A DNA stretch of 8,761 nt, from positions 1-8,761 of the forward strand of contig JAJXUS010000063.1 of the NCBI GenBank assembly GCA_021782675.1. The letters run 5' to 3'. Position 1 is the stretch's first letter; the number at the start of each line of letters is the position of its first letter. Made by a program: the position numbers and the translations under genes. Below, piece after piece: positions 1 through 6,161 of the stretch. This stretch comes from Acidobacteriota bacterium (GTDB lineage Bacteria; Acidobacteriota; Terriglobia; Terriglobales; Acidobacteriaceae). The notes below the pieces were generated by a model. The model did no database searches, had not been told where the DNA came from, and saw only the letters and a program-made list of their open reading frames with translations.

Positions 1-123
1 GTGAAGGTGGGACGCGCGTCGGTGAATGAGATTCAGATCCTCAGTGGACTGCAGGAAGGCGACACGGTGATCCTTTCCGACATGTCGCGCTGGGACAACG
101 TAGACCGGATCCGGCTGGATTGA
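1..123 (+). CDS. Efflux periplasmic adaptor subunit (HlyD/MacA-like), C-terminal 40 residues only
   Basis: The window opens in frame in the last 40 codons of a gene that ends at TGA 121-123. The visible peptide includes a stretch reading ILSGLQEGDTVILSDMS and ends in DRIRLD. This matches the membrane-proximal beta domain closing HlyD/MacA/YknX-type membrane fusion proteins, where a 'V..GL.EGD.VI.sD' strand-turn-strand and a terminal DRI(R/K)L are usual. Such adaptors are anchored in the inner membrane and link an ABC or RND pump to the periplasm or an outer-membrane channel. The GTG at position 1 is most likely an internal valine codon, because the peptide is far too short to be a whole adaptor. 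An ABC ATPase gene follows 70 bp downstream on the same strand, which favours an ABC (MacA-like) rather than an RND partner. The family call rests on a short segment. Confidence 0.75.
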   Translation: MKVGRASVNEIQILSGLQEGDTVILSDMSRWDNVDRIRLD

Positions 124-144
124 TCCCGCAGAGACACTGCGGGA
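124..144 (+). repeat. Perfect 8-bp inverted repeat (hairpin) just after the adaptor stop codon
   Basis: TCCCGCAG (124-131) and CTGCGGGA (137-144) are exact reverse complements around a 5-nt loop, AGACA. The stem is GC-rich and begins at the base after the adaptor stop codon. No T-run follows (next bases are GGAGTACC), so it does not look like a canonical intrinsic terminator. A 3'-end-stabilising or RNA-processing hairpin between adaptor and ATPase is plausible but inferred. Confidence 0.6.
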
Positions 145-175
145 GGAGTACCGAACCATTTCACGCAAGTATGCA

Positions 176-182
176 AGGAAGG
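176..182 (+). promoter_or_regulatory. Ribosome binding site of the ABC ATPase
   Basis: AGGAAGG lies 11 bp upstream of the ATG at 194 within a longer purine run (175-185). It supports that start codon; no other in-frame start precedes the conserved N-terminal strand. Confidence 0.6.
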
Positions 183-193
183 GGATACCACCA

Positions 194-940
194 ATGGCCA
201 CAGCCGTTCCAACGCAGGACGATGCTCTGATCCGCATCGAGGCACTCACCAAGGTCTTTTACACCGACGAAATCGAAACCCACGCGCTCTCCGGCATCCA
301 CATGACCATTGCGCGGGGCGAATACGTCGCCATCTCTGGCCCGTCGGGCTGCGGCAAATCCACGCTGCTGTCAATTCTGGGGTTGCTCGATACGCCGAGC
401 GGCGGCGTCTATCAGTTGAATGACCGGCCGGTCGAGAACCTGAACTTTGCCGAACGCTCCCGCATCCGCAATCAGGAGATCGGCTTTATCTTTCAGAGCT
501 TCAACCTGATCGGCGACCTGACGGTGTATGAAAACGTCGAGCTGCCGCTCACCTATCGCTCCGGCATGTCGGCGGTGGAGCGCAAGCGGCGCGTGGATGA
601 GTCGCTGGCCCGCGTCGGCATGGCGCACCGGCTGCGGCACTATCCCGCGCAGCTCTCCGGCGGTCAGCAGCAGCGTGTGGCCGTGGCCCGCGCACTGGCC
701 GGCTCGCCCTCCATCCTGCTGGCGGATGAGCCGACGGGAAACCTCGACTCCCGCAACGGCGAGGCCGTAATGCAACTGCTGAAAGAGCTGCATAAAGATG
801 GCGCAACCATCTGCATGGTGACCCACGATCCACGCTTCGCCAAGCTGGCCGAGCGGGAGATTCATCTATTCGACGGCCAGGTGGTATCGGAGGCAGACCT
901 GCGGCAGAAGATGGCCGCCGAGACGGAGATGCTGAAGTAA
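194..940 (+). CDS. ABC transporter ATP-binding protein, LolD/MacB type
   Basis: This complete 248-residue nucleotide-binding protein would hydrolyse ATP on the cytoplasmic face to drive MacB/FtsX-fold permeases. All ABC motifs are present: Walker A GPSGCGKST (residues 49-57), Q-loop glutamine in FIFQSFN (Q101), signature LSGGQQQRV (154-162), Walker B ILLADEP with catalytic E179, D-loop NLDS (183-186) and switch histidine H211. The Q-loop region (FQSFNLIGDLTVYENV) and the length are typical of the LolD/MacB/FtsE-like subfamily used by mechanotransmission-type exporters. There is no fused membrane domain, so permease partners must come from other genes. A HlyD-like adaptor gene lies 70 bp upstream and three duplicated permeases lie downstream beyond a 262-bp repeat-rich gap. 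The start is supported by the purine-rich site at 176-182. The substrate is unknown. LolD itself is less likely because of the adaptor and ADOP neighbours. Confidence 0.95.
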   Translation: MATAVPTQDDALIRIEALTKVFYTDEIETHALSGIHMTIARGEYVAISGPSGCGKSTLLSILGLLDTPSGGVYQLNDRPVENLNFAERSRIRNQEIGFIFQSFNLIGDLTVYENVELPLTYRSGMSAVERKRRVDESLARVGMAHRLRHYPAQLSGGQQQRVAVARALAGSPSILLADEPTGNLDSRNGEAVMQLLKELHKDGATICMVTHDPRFAKLAEREIHLFDGQVVSEADLRQKMAAETEMLK

Positions 941-958
941 CAGAAAAGGGAAAGCAGA

Positions 959-983
959 AGCAGATTCCCTGCGGGAATGACAA
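959..983 (-). repeat. REP-like palindromic element, copy A (inverted)
   Basis: Read on the minus strand this 25-bp segment starts TTGTCATTCCCG and ends AGGGAATCTGCT. It contains a perfect small palindrome, ATTCCC-TGC-GGGAAT at 964-978. It is the reverse complement of copy B (1133-1157) with one mismatch in 25, so the two copies can pair across about 149 bp. Its size, inner hairpin and location between genes resemble extragenic palindromes of the REP type; it lacks a recognisable transposase or terminal duplication. Confidence 0.75.
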
Positions 984-1033
984 AAAGAAAAACAGGCAGC
1001 AGGGTTGCCGAACCGTCACCCCGCAAGACTCCT

Positions 1034-1099
1034 GTTGCACTTGCTGTACTTGCTGCCCTATCCGTAAGGGGCTTGCCGTTGCATTTGCTGTTCTTGCTG
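1034..1099 (+). repeat. TTGC-rich imperfect direct repeats, period 44 bp
   Basis: The 22-bp segment at 1034-1055 recurs at 1078-1099 with 20 of 22 bases identical. Each contains two TTGCTG hexamers 9 bp apart (1041 and 1050; 1085 and 1094). A further TTGCTG lies at 1121. Between the copies is CCCTATCCGTAAGGG (1056-1070), which looks like a decayed version of the CCCGAAGGG core of the flanking palindromes. Confidence 0.6.
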
Positions 1100-1143
1100 T
1101 CATTCCCTCGAACAGGCTTGTTGCTGTTCTTGTTGTCATTCCC
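1085..1143 (+). repeat. 23-bp direct repeat, period 36 bp, leading into copy B
   Basis: Bases 1085-1107 and 1121-1143 match at 22 of 23 positions; both begin TTGCTGTTCTTG and end GTCATTCCC. The first copy then diverges (TCGAACAGGC), so it is a truncated or decayed palindromic unit. The second continues into the intact copy B. This suggests head-to-tail duplication of the element together with its TTGC-rich flank. Confidence 0.65.
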
Positions 1144-1157
1144 GAAGGGAATCTGCT
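1133..1157 (+). repeat. REP-like palindromic element, copy B
   Basis: This 25-bp element starts TTGTCATTCCCG and ends AGGGAATCTGCT, with the perfect palindrome ATTCCC-GAA-GGGAAT at 1138-1152. It is in opposite orientation to copy A and differs from it at a single base in the hairpin loop. It ends 45 bp before the first permease start codon. Confidence 0.75.
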
Positions 1158-1192
1158 GTTCCGGGTTCTTTTCAAAGCCACGCGGTAGTACC

Positions 1193-1197
1193 AGGAG
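1193..1197 (+). promoter_or_regulatory. Ribosome binding site of permease 1
   Basis: AGGAG sits 5 bp before the ATG at 1203, immediately downstream of the repeat cluster. Spacing is slightly short but acceptable, and the encoded N-terminus lines up residue for residue with the other two permeases. Confidence 0.6.
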
Positions 1198-1202
1198 CTG
1201 CC

Positions 1203-3689
1203 ATGCAATCCGTATGGAATGATCTTCGCTACGCGCTGCGCCAGTTGCGCAAATCGCCGGGCTTTGCGCTGACGGCGATTCTGACGCTGGCCTTCGGCAT
1301 CGGCGCCACCACCGCCATCTTTTCCGTCGTCGATGGCGTACTGCTGCGTCCGCTGCCATTTCCGCACGCGAGCCAGCTCTTTGCGCTGGGCGATACGCTG
1401 CACGGCGTCACAATTGCGGGCAACGGCCAAACCGTCGCACCGCCCGAGATTCCCGTCTATGAGCGCACGATGAAGACGGCGAGCAGCCTGGGCGGCTACA
1501 TCACCACGGGCTTTGAGCTGTCCGGTAAGGTCGCGCCCGATGCGATCAACGCAGCGCGCATGGGCGCCAGCGTTTTCCCCACGCTGGGCGTGCAGCCGCT
1601 GATGGGCCGCACCTTTACGCAGAAGGAAGATGACCAGCGCGCTCCCGTCACGGTGCTGAGCTATGCCACGTGGAAGAGCCGCTTTCACGGCGACCCGAAC
1701 ATCGTGGGCAAGACGATTCTGCTCGACCGTAGACCCTACGTTGTGATCGGCGTGATGCCGCGCGGGTTTGAGTTTCCTTTGCAGCCGGGCCAGCTCAACC
1801 GCACGGAACTCTGGGTGCCGCTCAGTCTGACCGAAGATGAACTGACCAAGCAGGCCGGCTCGTGGAATTTCCCGATGGTCGGCCGCCGTAAACCCGGCGT
1901 CTCGCTGGCGCAGGTTCAGGCCAATGCAAATCAGGCCGTCGGTACCATCGAACGCGGCTGGCCCGCGTTCATGTCCGGCTTGCAAATGACCGCTTCCGTG
2001 CGCTCGCTACAGGACGCCACGACTGCGTCGGCGCGCCCGCTGGTGCGCATCCTGTTTCTTTCTGTCTTCGTAGTGTTGTTGATCGCCTGCGCCAACCTGG
2101 CCGGACTGCTGCTGGTGCGCGCCATTCGCCGCCAGCGGGAGACTGCCGTCCGCCTGGCGCTTGGCGTCAGCAGCCGCGCTTTGGTGCGGCAGACGGTACT
2201 TGAGTCGCTGGTGCTGAGCGTCTCCGGCGGCTTGCTCGGCGTAGCGCTTGCGGCGTTGCTGATTCGCGTCAGTATCCATTACCTGCCGGAGACGCTGCCA
2301 CGCATTCAGGACATCCGGATGCACCCGGCTGTGGTCGGCTTTGGTCTGCTGCTCGCGATTGGCACCGGAGTGATCTGCGCGCTGGCGCCTGCGTTCGCCG
2401 CGCTCCACACCGATATGAATGCAGCGCTGAAGCAGGGCGGCCGGTCGGGCAGCGCAGGCGGGAGCCATGCACGGCTGCGCTCGGCACTGGTCGTTGCGGA
2501 GATAGCCATCGCGCTGGTTTTGGTCGTGCTCTCGGGTCTGCTGCTGCGCAGCTTTCAAAAGATGCGCAATGTCTCACTCGGGTTCAATCCGCAGCACGTT
2601 GTGCTGGCCAGTTACAGCCTGCCGATGCACCAATACGGCACACAGACTTCCGTAGATGCGTTCAACCACGAGCTGCTGCGCCGTATTCAGGCATTACCCG
2701 GCGTGCGTTCCGTGGGTCTGGCGAGCTGGCTGCCAATGTCCGGGTCGTCCAATCACACCGGCTTCGTCGCCGAGGGCTATACCCAGCCCAAGGGTGTCCC
2801 GACGAATGTTGAAGAAGCCATCCAGGTTGAAGGCGCGTACTTCCACGCAATGGACATCCCCCTGTTGCGCGGGCGCACCTTCATCGGTTCCGATGACGGC
2901 CAGGCTCCCCTGGTCGTCATCGTGAATCGTAAGCTGGCGGAGCATTACTGGCCGCACCAAAATCCGATCGGCAAGCACATCCATATCGGGAGCAACCAAT
3001 ATTCCGGGCTGCCTATAACGGTTGTCGGGGAGGTGGCAGACATTAAGACGGACGCGCCGGACGCAGAAACGTCCGAGCAGTTTTACCAGCCGGTCGACCA
3101 GTGGGTGCCGTCTCTCGGAAAACTCGCTGCAGCGGACGATATCTCCGGCAATGGCATGTCCTTGGTGGTCCGCACGGCCCAGTCTCCCGCGGCTATGGAG
3201 AGCGCGATCCACGCGGTCTTTCATTCGCTCGATCCGCAGCTTGCCGTTACGCAGGTGGAGACGATGCAGACGGCGATCTCCGACACAGAGGCCCCGCGCC
3301 GCTTCAACACTGCGATCATCAGCGCCTTCGGCATCATCGCCGCACTATTGGCTATGCTCGGCATCTACAGCGTGATTGCCTTTACCGTGGCGATGCGCAC
3401 GCAGGAGATTGCCATTCGCATGGCGCTGGGCGCGTCCCGCACCGGCATCCGCCGGCTGGTGCTGGCTTCCGGCGCGCGGCTGGCGGTGGCCGGCTGCGCC
3501 ATCGGCCTTACAGCGGCGCTGTTGGTATCGCGCTTGTTCAGTTCGCTGCTCTTTCAGGTCAATGCATTTGACCCACTGATTCTCATGCTCGGAACGGTGG
3601 CCGTACTGCTGCTGGCTATTGCGGCCTCCGCCCCGACTGCCCAGCGCGCCGCTTCCATTGAGCCGGTGCGCGCCCTGCACGACGAATAG
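1203..3689 (+). CDS. Duplicated MacB/FtsX-fold ABC permease (ADOP family), first of three
   Basis: This 828-residue inner-membrane protein carries two MacB_PCD/FtsX modules, the architecture of the ADOP family, usually about 800 residues. The N-terminus has the family leader DLRYALRQLRKSPGF (7-21), followed by TM1 (about 21-43), a first periplasmic domain (about 45-280, with IGVMPRGF at 182-189), and TM2-4 (about 282-304, 335-356, 376-397). TM5 (427-448) opens the second module, followed by a second periplasmic domain (about 450-700) and TM6-8 (704-727, 758-780, 791-810). Cytoplasmic coupling segments follow TM2 (RETAVRLALG, 312-321) and TM6 (QEIAIRMALG, 734-743); these are the expected ATPase contact sites. 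It ends with the typical RAASIEPVRAL. No ATPase domain is fused. It is the first gene after the repeat region, and its stop codon overlaps the ribosome site of the next permease. The substrate is not predictable; export of a lipid, peptide or antibiotic by mechanotransmission is inferred from MacB and LolCE relatives. Confidence 0.93.
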   Translation: MQSVWNDLRYALRQLRKSPGFALTAILTLAFGIGATTAIFSVVDGVLLRPLPFPHASQLFALGDTLHGVTIAGNGQTVAPPEIPVYERTMKTASSLGGYITTGFELSGKVAPDAINAARMGASVFPTLGVQPLMGRTFTQKEDDQRAPVTVLSYATWKSRFHGDPNIVGKTILLDRRPYVVIGVMPRGFEFPLQPGQLNRTELWVPLSLTEDELTKQAGSWNFPMVGRRKPGVSLAQVQANANQAVGTIERGWPAFMSGLQMTASVRSLQDATTASARPLVRILFLSVFVVLLIACANLAGLLLVRAIRRQRETAVRLALGVSSRALVRQTVLESLVLSVSGGLLGVALAALLIRVSIHYLPETLPRIQDIRMHPAVVGFGLLLAIGTGVICALAPAFAALHTDMNAALKQGGRSGSAGGSHARLRSALVVAEIAIALVLVVLSGLLLRSFQKMRNVSLGFNPQHVVLASYSLPMHQYGTQTSVDAFNHELLRRIQALPGVRSVGLASWLPMSGSSNHTGFVAEGYTQPKGVPTNVEEAIQVEGAYFHAMDIPLLRGRTFIGSDDGQAPLVVIVNRKLAEHYWPHQNPIGKHIHIGSNQYSGLPITVVGEVADIKTDAPDAETSEQFYQPVDQWVPSLGKLAAADDISGNGMSLVVRTAQSPAAMESAIHAVFHSLDPQLAVTQVETMQTAISDTEAPRRFNTAIISAFGIIAALLAMLGIYSVIAFTVAMRTQEIAIRMALGASRTGIRRLVLASGARLAVAGCAIGLTAALLVSRLFSSLLFQVNAFDPLILMLGTVAVLLLAIAASAPTAQRAASIEPVRALHDE

Positions 3690-3692
3690 GAG
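3688..3692 (+). promoter_or_regulatory. Ribosome binding site of permease 2, overlapping the stop codon of permease 1
   Basis: AGGAG (3688-3692) uses the last two bases of the TAG stop at 3687-3689. It lies 9 bp before ATG 3702, a good spacing, but touches the in-frame TTG at 3693. It therefore favours ATG 3702 as the start and suggests translation of the two permeases is coupled. Confidence 0.75.
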
Positions 3693-3701
3693 TTGCCGTC
3701 T

Positions 3702-6143
3702 ATGAACAGCCTGATGCAGGACGTTCGCTATGCGCTGCGCCAACTACGCAAGTCGCCCGGCTTTGCGCTCACGGCAATTCTGACGCTGGCGCTGGGCATC
3801 GGCGCAAGCACGGCGATCTTCACGGTCGTCGATTCGGTCATTCTGCAGCCGCTGGCGTTCCGGAATTTTCAGCAGCTCACGTATCTGCACACCAGCGTCG
3901 CAGCCTACGGAGATACCATCGATGCCAGCGTAAACCCGGAGCTGTTCCGTCTTTATCAAGAGCGCTGTCCGGCGTTTGCGGAGATGGTGGCGTACCAGGG
4001 CGGCACAAAAGGATTTCGTCTCGGCGACAGCGGAACGCCAGAGGAGATCGGCGTCCTGTCGGCTACACAGGGCCTTTTCCACCTGTTGGGGACGCATCCG
4101 ATTCTTGGCCGTACCTTCACTCCGGAGGAATATGTTGACGGCCACGGCCACGTCGTTGTGATCTCCAATGCCCTATGGCGGCGGGTGTTTCATGCGGACG
4201 CCAAAGTCGCCGGCCGCACCCTGCGGCTGGGCGGCGTACCCTACACGATCGTCGGCGTTCTCCCGCCATCGCTGCGCATGCCGCCGGAGCTAATGGGTTT
4301 CACTGAATCCGGCGTGCGCCGCGGCGCGGACATCTACCGGCCGCTTGTACTTCCGCTGGCTTCCACGGATCCAATGTCGGACTGGAACTACTTTGCCATC
4401 GCGCGCCTGCGCCCGGGCGCAACCCTGCCGCAGGCAAATGCCGAGATGAACGCCATCCTGGCTCCATTGGCCGCAAAGGCCGGGGGGAATGTCCGCGTCA
4501 CGACGGCCGCAGTGCCGTTGCGCCAGGCCATCAATGGCGATGCCGCGCGCGGACTGTGGATCCTGCTGGCTGCTGTTGGCTGCGTCCTGCTGATTGCGTG
4601 TATGAACCTGGCGAATGTCCAGTTGGCGCGCGCCCGCGTGCGGGCAAGAGAGCACGCGATTCGCGCCGCGCTAGGAGCCAGCAGCACCCGCCTGTTTCAG
4701 TCCGCACTGGCGGAGAGCATGCTGCTCGCCGTCGCCGGGGGAACGGCCGGTGTTTTCGTCGCGATCGCTGGCGTCAAGGCATTTCTGCTGGCGGCGCCGT
4801 CCTCGTTGCCCCGCACGGGGCAGGTTCATCTGCGGTGGGAAACGCTGGCGGCGGTATTACTGCTCACGCTGGGCACAGGCCTGTTGTTCGGGCTGGCTCC
4901 GGCGTGGACTGCGCTCCGCACGGACCCGCAAAACGCTCTCCGCGCCAGCAACGAACGCACCGTGGGCGGCCGTCATGGGCGCAGCTTCCGAGCCACGCTG
5001 ATCGCCGTTGAAGTGGCCGCCAGTGCTGTTCTGTTGATGGCGGCAGCATTGCTGACCCACAGTTTTCTGCGGCTGATGCAGAAGAATCTCGGCTTCGTTC
5101 CGCAGCATGTCGTGGCTGCGGAGATCGATCTGGGCGATGCACGATACAAGAATGTCGCAACGCGCATTCAGATGTATCGCCGCGTGCTGCCGGCCTTGCA
5201 GCAGTTGCCCGGCGTTCGGTCGGCCGGCTTCGTCACCGCGCTCCCCATGCATGGCAACATCTGGATCGACGGCATGAATATTCCGGGCGACACGCGGCCG
5301 GAGGGCGCGCGGCCGGATGCAAACTTCCGTTGGGTCAGCCCCGGTTATCTGCCTACGATGAAGATCCCGCTGGTTGAAGGACGGCTGATGGCGGAGCGGG
5401 ACCTGGGGACACACAACGTTGTAATTTCCCAGGCTGCCGCCCGTGCGGCGTGGCCGGATCAGGACCCCATCGGCCGAACCTTCACGCGCGGGGACGAGAC
5501 GTTGACCGTGGTCGGTGTGGTGGGAAACACGCACAGCCGCAGCCTGACCTCTGAGCCCGATCGCATGGTCTACCTGCCCTATACGGATGTCACACCCTTC
5601 TCTGCGACGGGATATTTCATGGTGCGCGGGGCCGGAGATACCGGCAGCCTTGTGGCCTCCATTGAGCGCGCGATTCATGCCACCGACCCGACGATTCCGA
5701 TTCCGGAGGTCCGCACCCTGCCGCAGGTGATCCGCGCATCGGTGGCGCTGGAGCACTTTGAGATGGTCCTGCTGCTGGCGTTTGGCCTATCGGCGCTGGC
5801 GCTGGCCGCGCTCGGCATCTACGGGGTTCTTGCCGTCAGCGTGGCGGAGCGGACCCGCGACGTTGCTGTTCGTATTGCGCTGGGCGCCAGCAAGGGTCGA
5901 ATTCTGATCATGGTCGTTCGCGAAGGGATGGTACCCACGTTCGCCGGACTGCTGGCTGGATTGTTCGCCGGATGGGCAATCGCGCATTTCGCCCAGGTTT
6001 TGTTGCCCGATGTTTCCCCGGCCGATCCCCTGGCCGCCGGAACCACCGCACTCCTGCTGCCGGCTATTGCATTTGCTGCCTGCCTGCTTCCGGCGTGGCG
6101 TGCGGCTGCGGTCGATCCCAACACAATTCTTCGGTCCGAGTAG
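3702..6143 (+). CDS. Duplicated MacB/FtsX-fold ABC permease (ADOP family), second of three
   Basis: The protein is 813 residues when started at ATG 3702. A TTG at 3693 would add three residues but leaves no room for a ribosome site, and from ATG 3702 the leader aligns with both other permeases at residue 7. The architecture repeats that of its neighbours: leader DVRYALRQLRKSPGF (7-21), TM1 (21-43), periplasmic domain 1 (about 45-283), TM2-4 (285-308, 339-358, 380-400), TM5 (431-452), periplasmic domain 2 (about 456-686), and TM6-8 (687-712, 745-766, 777-797). Coupling segments are REHAIRAALG (316-325) and RDVAVRIALG (719-728). The C-terminus WRAAAVDPNTIL is the usual MacB_PCD ending. The first 30 or so residues are nearly identical to permease 1, but the periplasmic domains differ strongly, so this is an old paralogue rather than a recent duplication. 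Separate periplasmic specificities in one locus are an inference. Confidence 0.93.
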   Translation: MNSLMQDVRYALRQLRKSPGFALTAILTLALGIGASTAIFTVVDSVILQPLAFRNFQQLTYLHTSVAAYGDTIDASVNPELFRLYQERCPAFAEMVAYQGGTKGFRLGDSGTPEEIGVLSATQGLFHLLGTHPILGRTFTPEEYVDGHGHVVVISNALWRRVFHADAKVAGRTLRLGGVPYTIVGVLPPSLRMPPELMGFTESGVRRGADIYRPLVLPLASTDPMSDWNYFAIARLRPGATLPQANAEMNAILAPLAAKAGGNVRVTTAAVPLRQAINGDAARGLWILLAAVGCVLLIACMNLANVQLARARVRAREHAIRAALGASSTRLFQSALAESMLLAVAGGTAGVFVAIAGVKAFLLAAPSSLPRTGQVHLRWETLAAVLLLTLGTGLLFGLAPAWTALRTDPQNALRASNERTVGGRHGRSFRATLIAVEVAASAVLLMAAALLTHSFLRLMQKNLGFVPQHVVAAEIDLGDARYKNVATRIQMYRRVLPALQQLPGVRSAGFVTALPMHGNIWIDGMNIPGDTRPEGARPDANFRWVSPGYLPTMKIPLVEGRLMAERDLGTHNVVISQAAARAAWPDQDPIGRTFTRGDETLTVVGVVGNTHSRSLTSEPDRMVYLPYTDVTPFSATGYFMVRGAGDTGSLVASIERAIHATDPTIPIPEVRTLPQVIRASVALEHFEMVLLLAFGLSALALAALGIYGVLAVSVAERTRDVAVRIALGASKGRILIMVVREGMVPTFAGLLAGLFAGWAIAHFAQVLLPDVSPADPLAAGTTALLLPAIAFAACLLPAWRAAAVDPNTILRSE

Positions 6144-6147
6144 GAAG

Positions 6148-6154
6148 AAGGAGG
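6148..6154 (+). promoter_or_regulatory. Strong ribosome binding site that fixes the GTG start of permease 3
   Basis: AAGGAGG is a near-complete anti-Shine-Dalgarno match placed 7 bp before GTG 6162, within the 18-bp gap after permease 2. No ATG is available upstream of the conserved leader, so the GTG start is well supported. Confidence 0.8.
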
Positions 6155-6161
6155 CACCGCT

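Larger units (their letters stand above)
941..1202. other. Repeat-rich 262-bp intergenic region without a credible gene
   Basis: This gap splits the ATPase from the three permeases. It holds two inverted copies of a 25-bp element (959-983 and 1133-1157), a degenerate third copy near 1099-1107, and low-complexity TTGCTG/TTGCAC/TTGCCG filler across about 1034-1126. An open frame of 81 codons (977-1222) crosses it but overlaps the permease start and encodes only repeat-derived residues rich in Leu, Phe, Ser and Pro, so it is not called. I see no convincing sigma-70 promoter and no terminator with a T-tract, although the inverted copies could fold in the transcript and affect its stability or termination. 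Confidence 0.75.

Noticed and set aside
124..144. An intrinsic terminator after the adaptor gene
   Set aside because: The hairpin lacks a following T-tract and the ATPase gene continues 49 bp later on the same strand.
1035..1063. A possible promoter (TTGCAC as -35 with CTATCC as -10, 17 bp apart)
   Set aside because: The -10 match is poor and TTGC-like hexamers are abundant here because of the repeats, so a chance match is likely.
1034..1157. A small CRISPR array
   Set aside because: Repeats are imperfect, periods differ (44 and 36 bp), spacers are not unique and no cas gene is present.
977..1222. An 81-codon small open frame in the gap before permease 1
   Set aside because: Its codons come from the palindromic and TTGCTG repeats, it overlaps the permease start, and it has no convincing ribosome site.
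549..1985. A 478-codon open frame on the minus strand
   Set aside because: It runs antisense to the ATPase, the repeat region and permease 1, and its translation is rich in Arg, Ala, Gln and His without domain motifs, as expected from a GC-rich gene read backwards.
3693..3701. TTG 3693 as the start of permease 2
   Set aside because: It directly abuts the AGGAG site, leaving no spacing, whereas ATG 3702 has proper spacing and aligns with the sister proteins.
4857..5756. A 299-codon open frame on the minus strand
   Set aside because: It is antisense to the middle of permease 2, with shadow-like composition and no supporting ribosome site.
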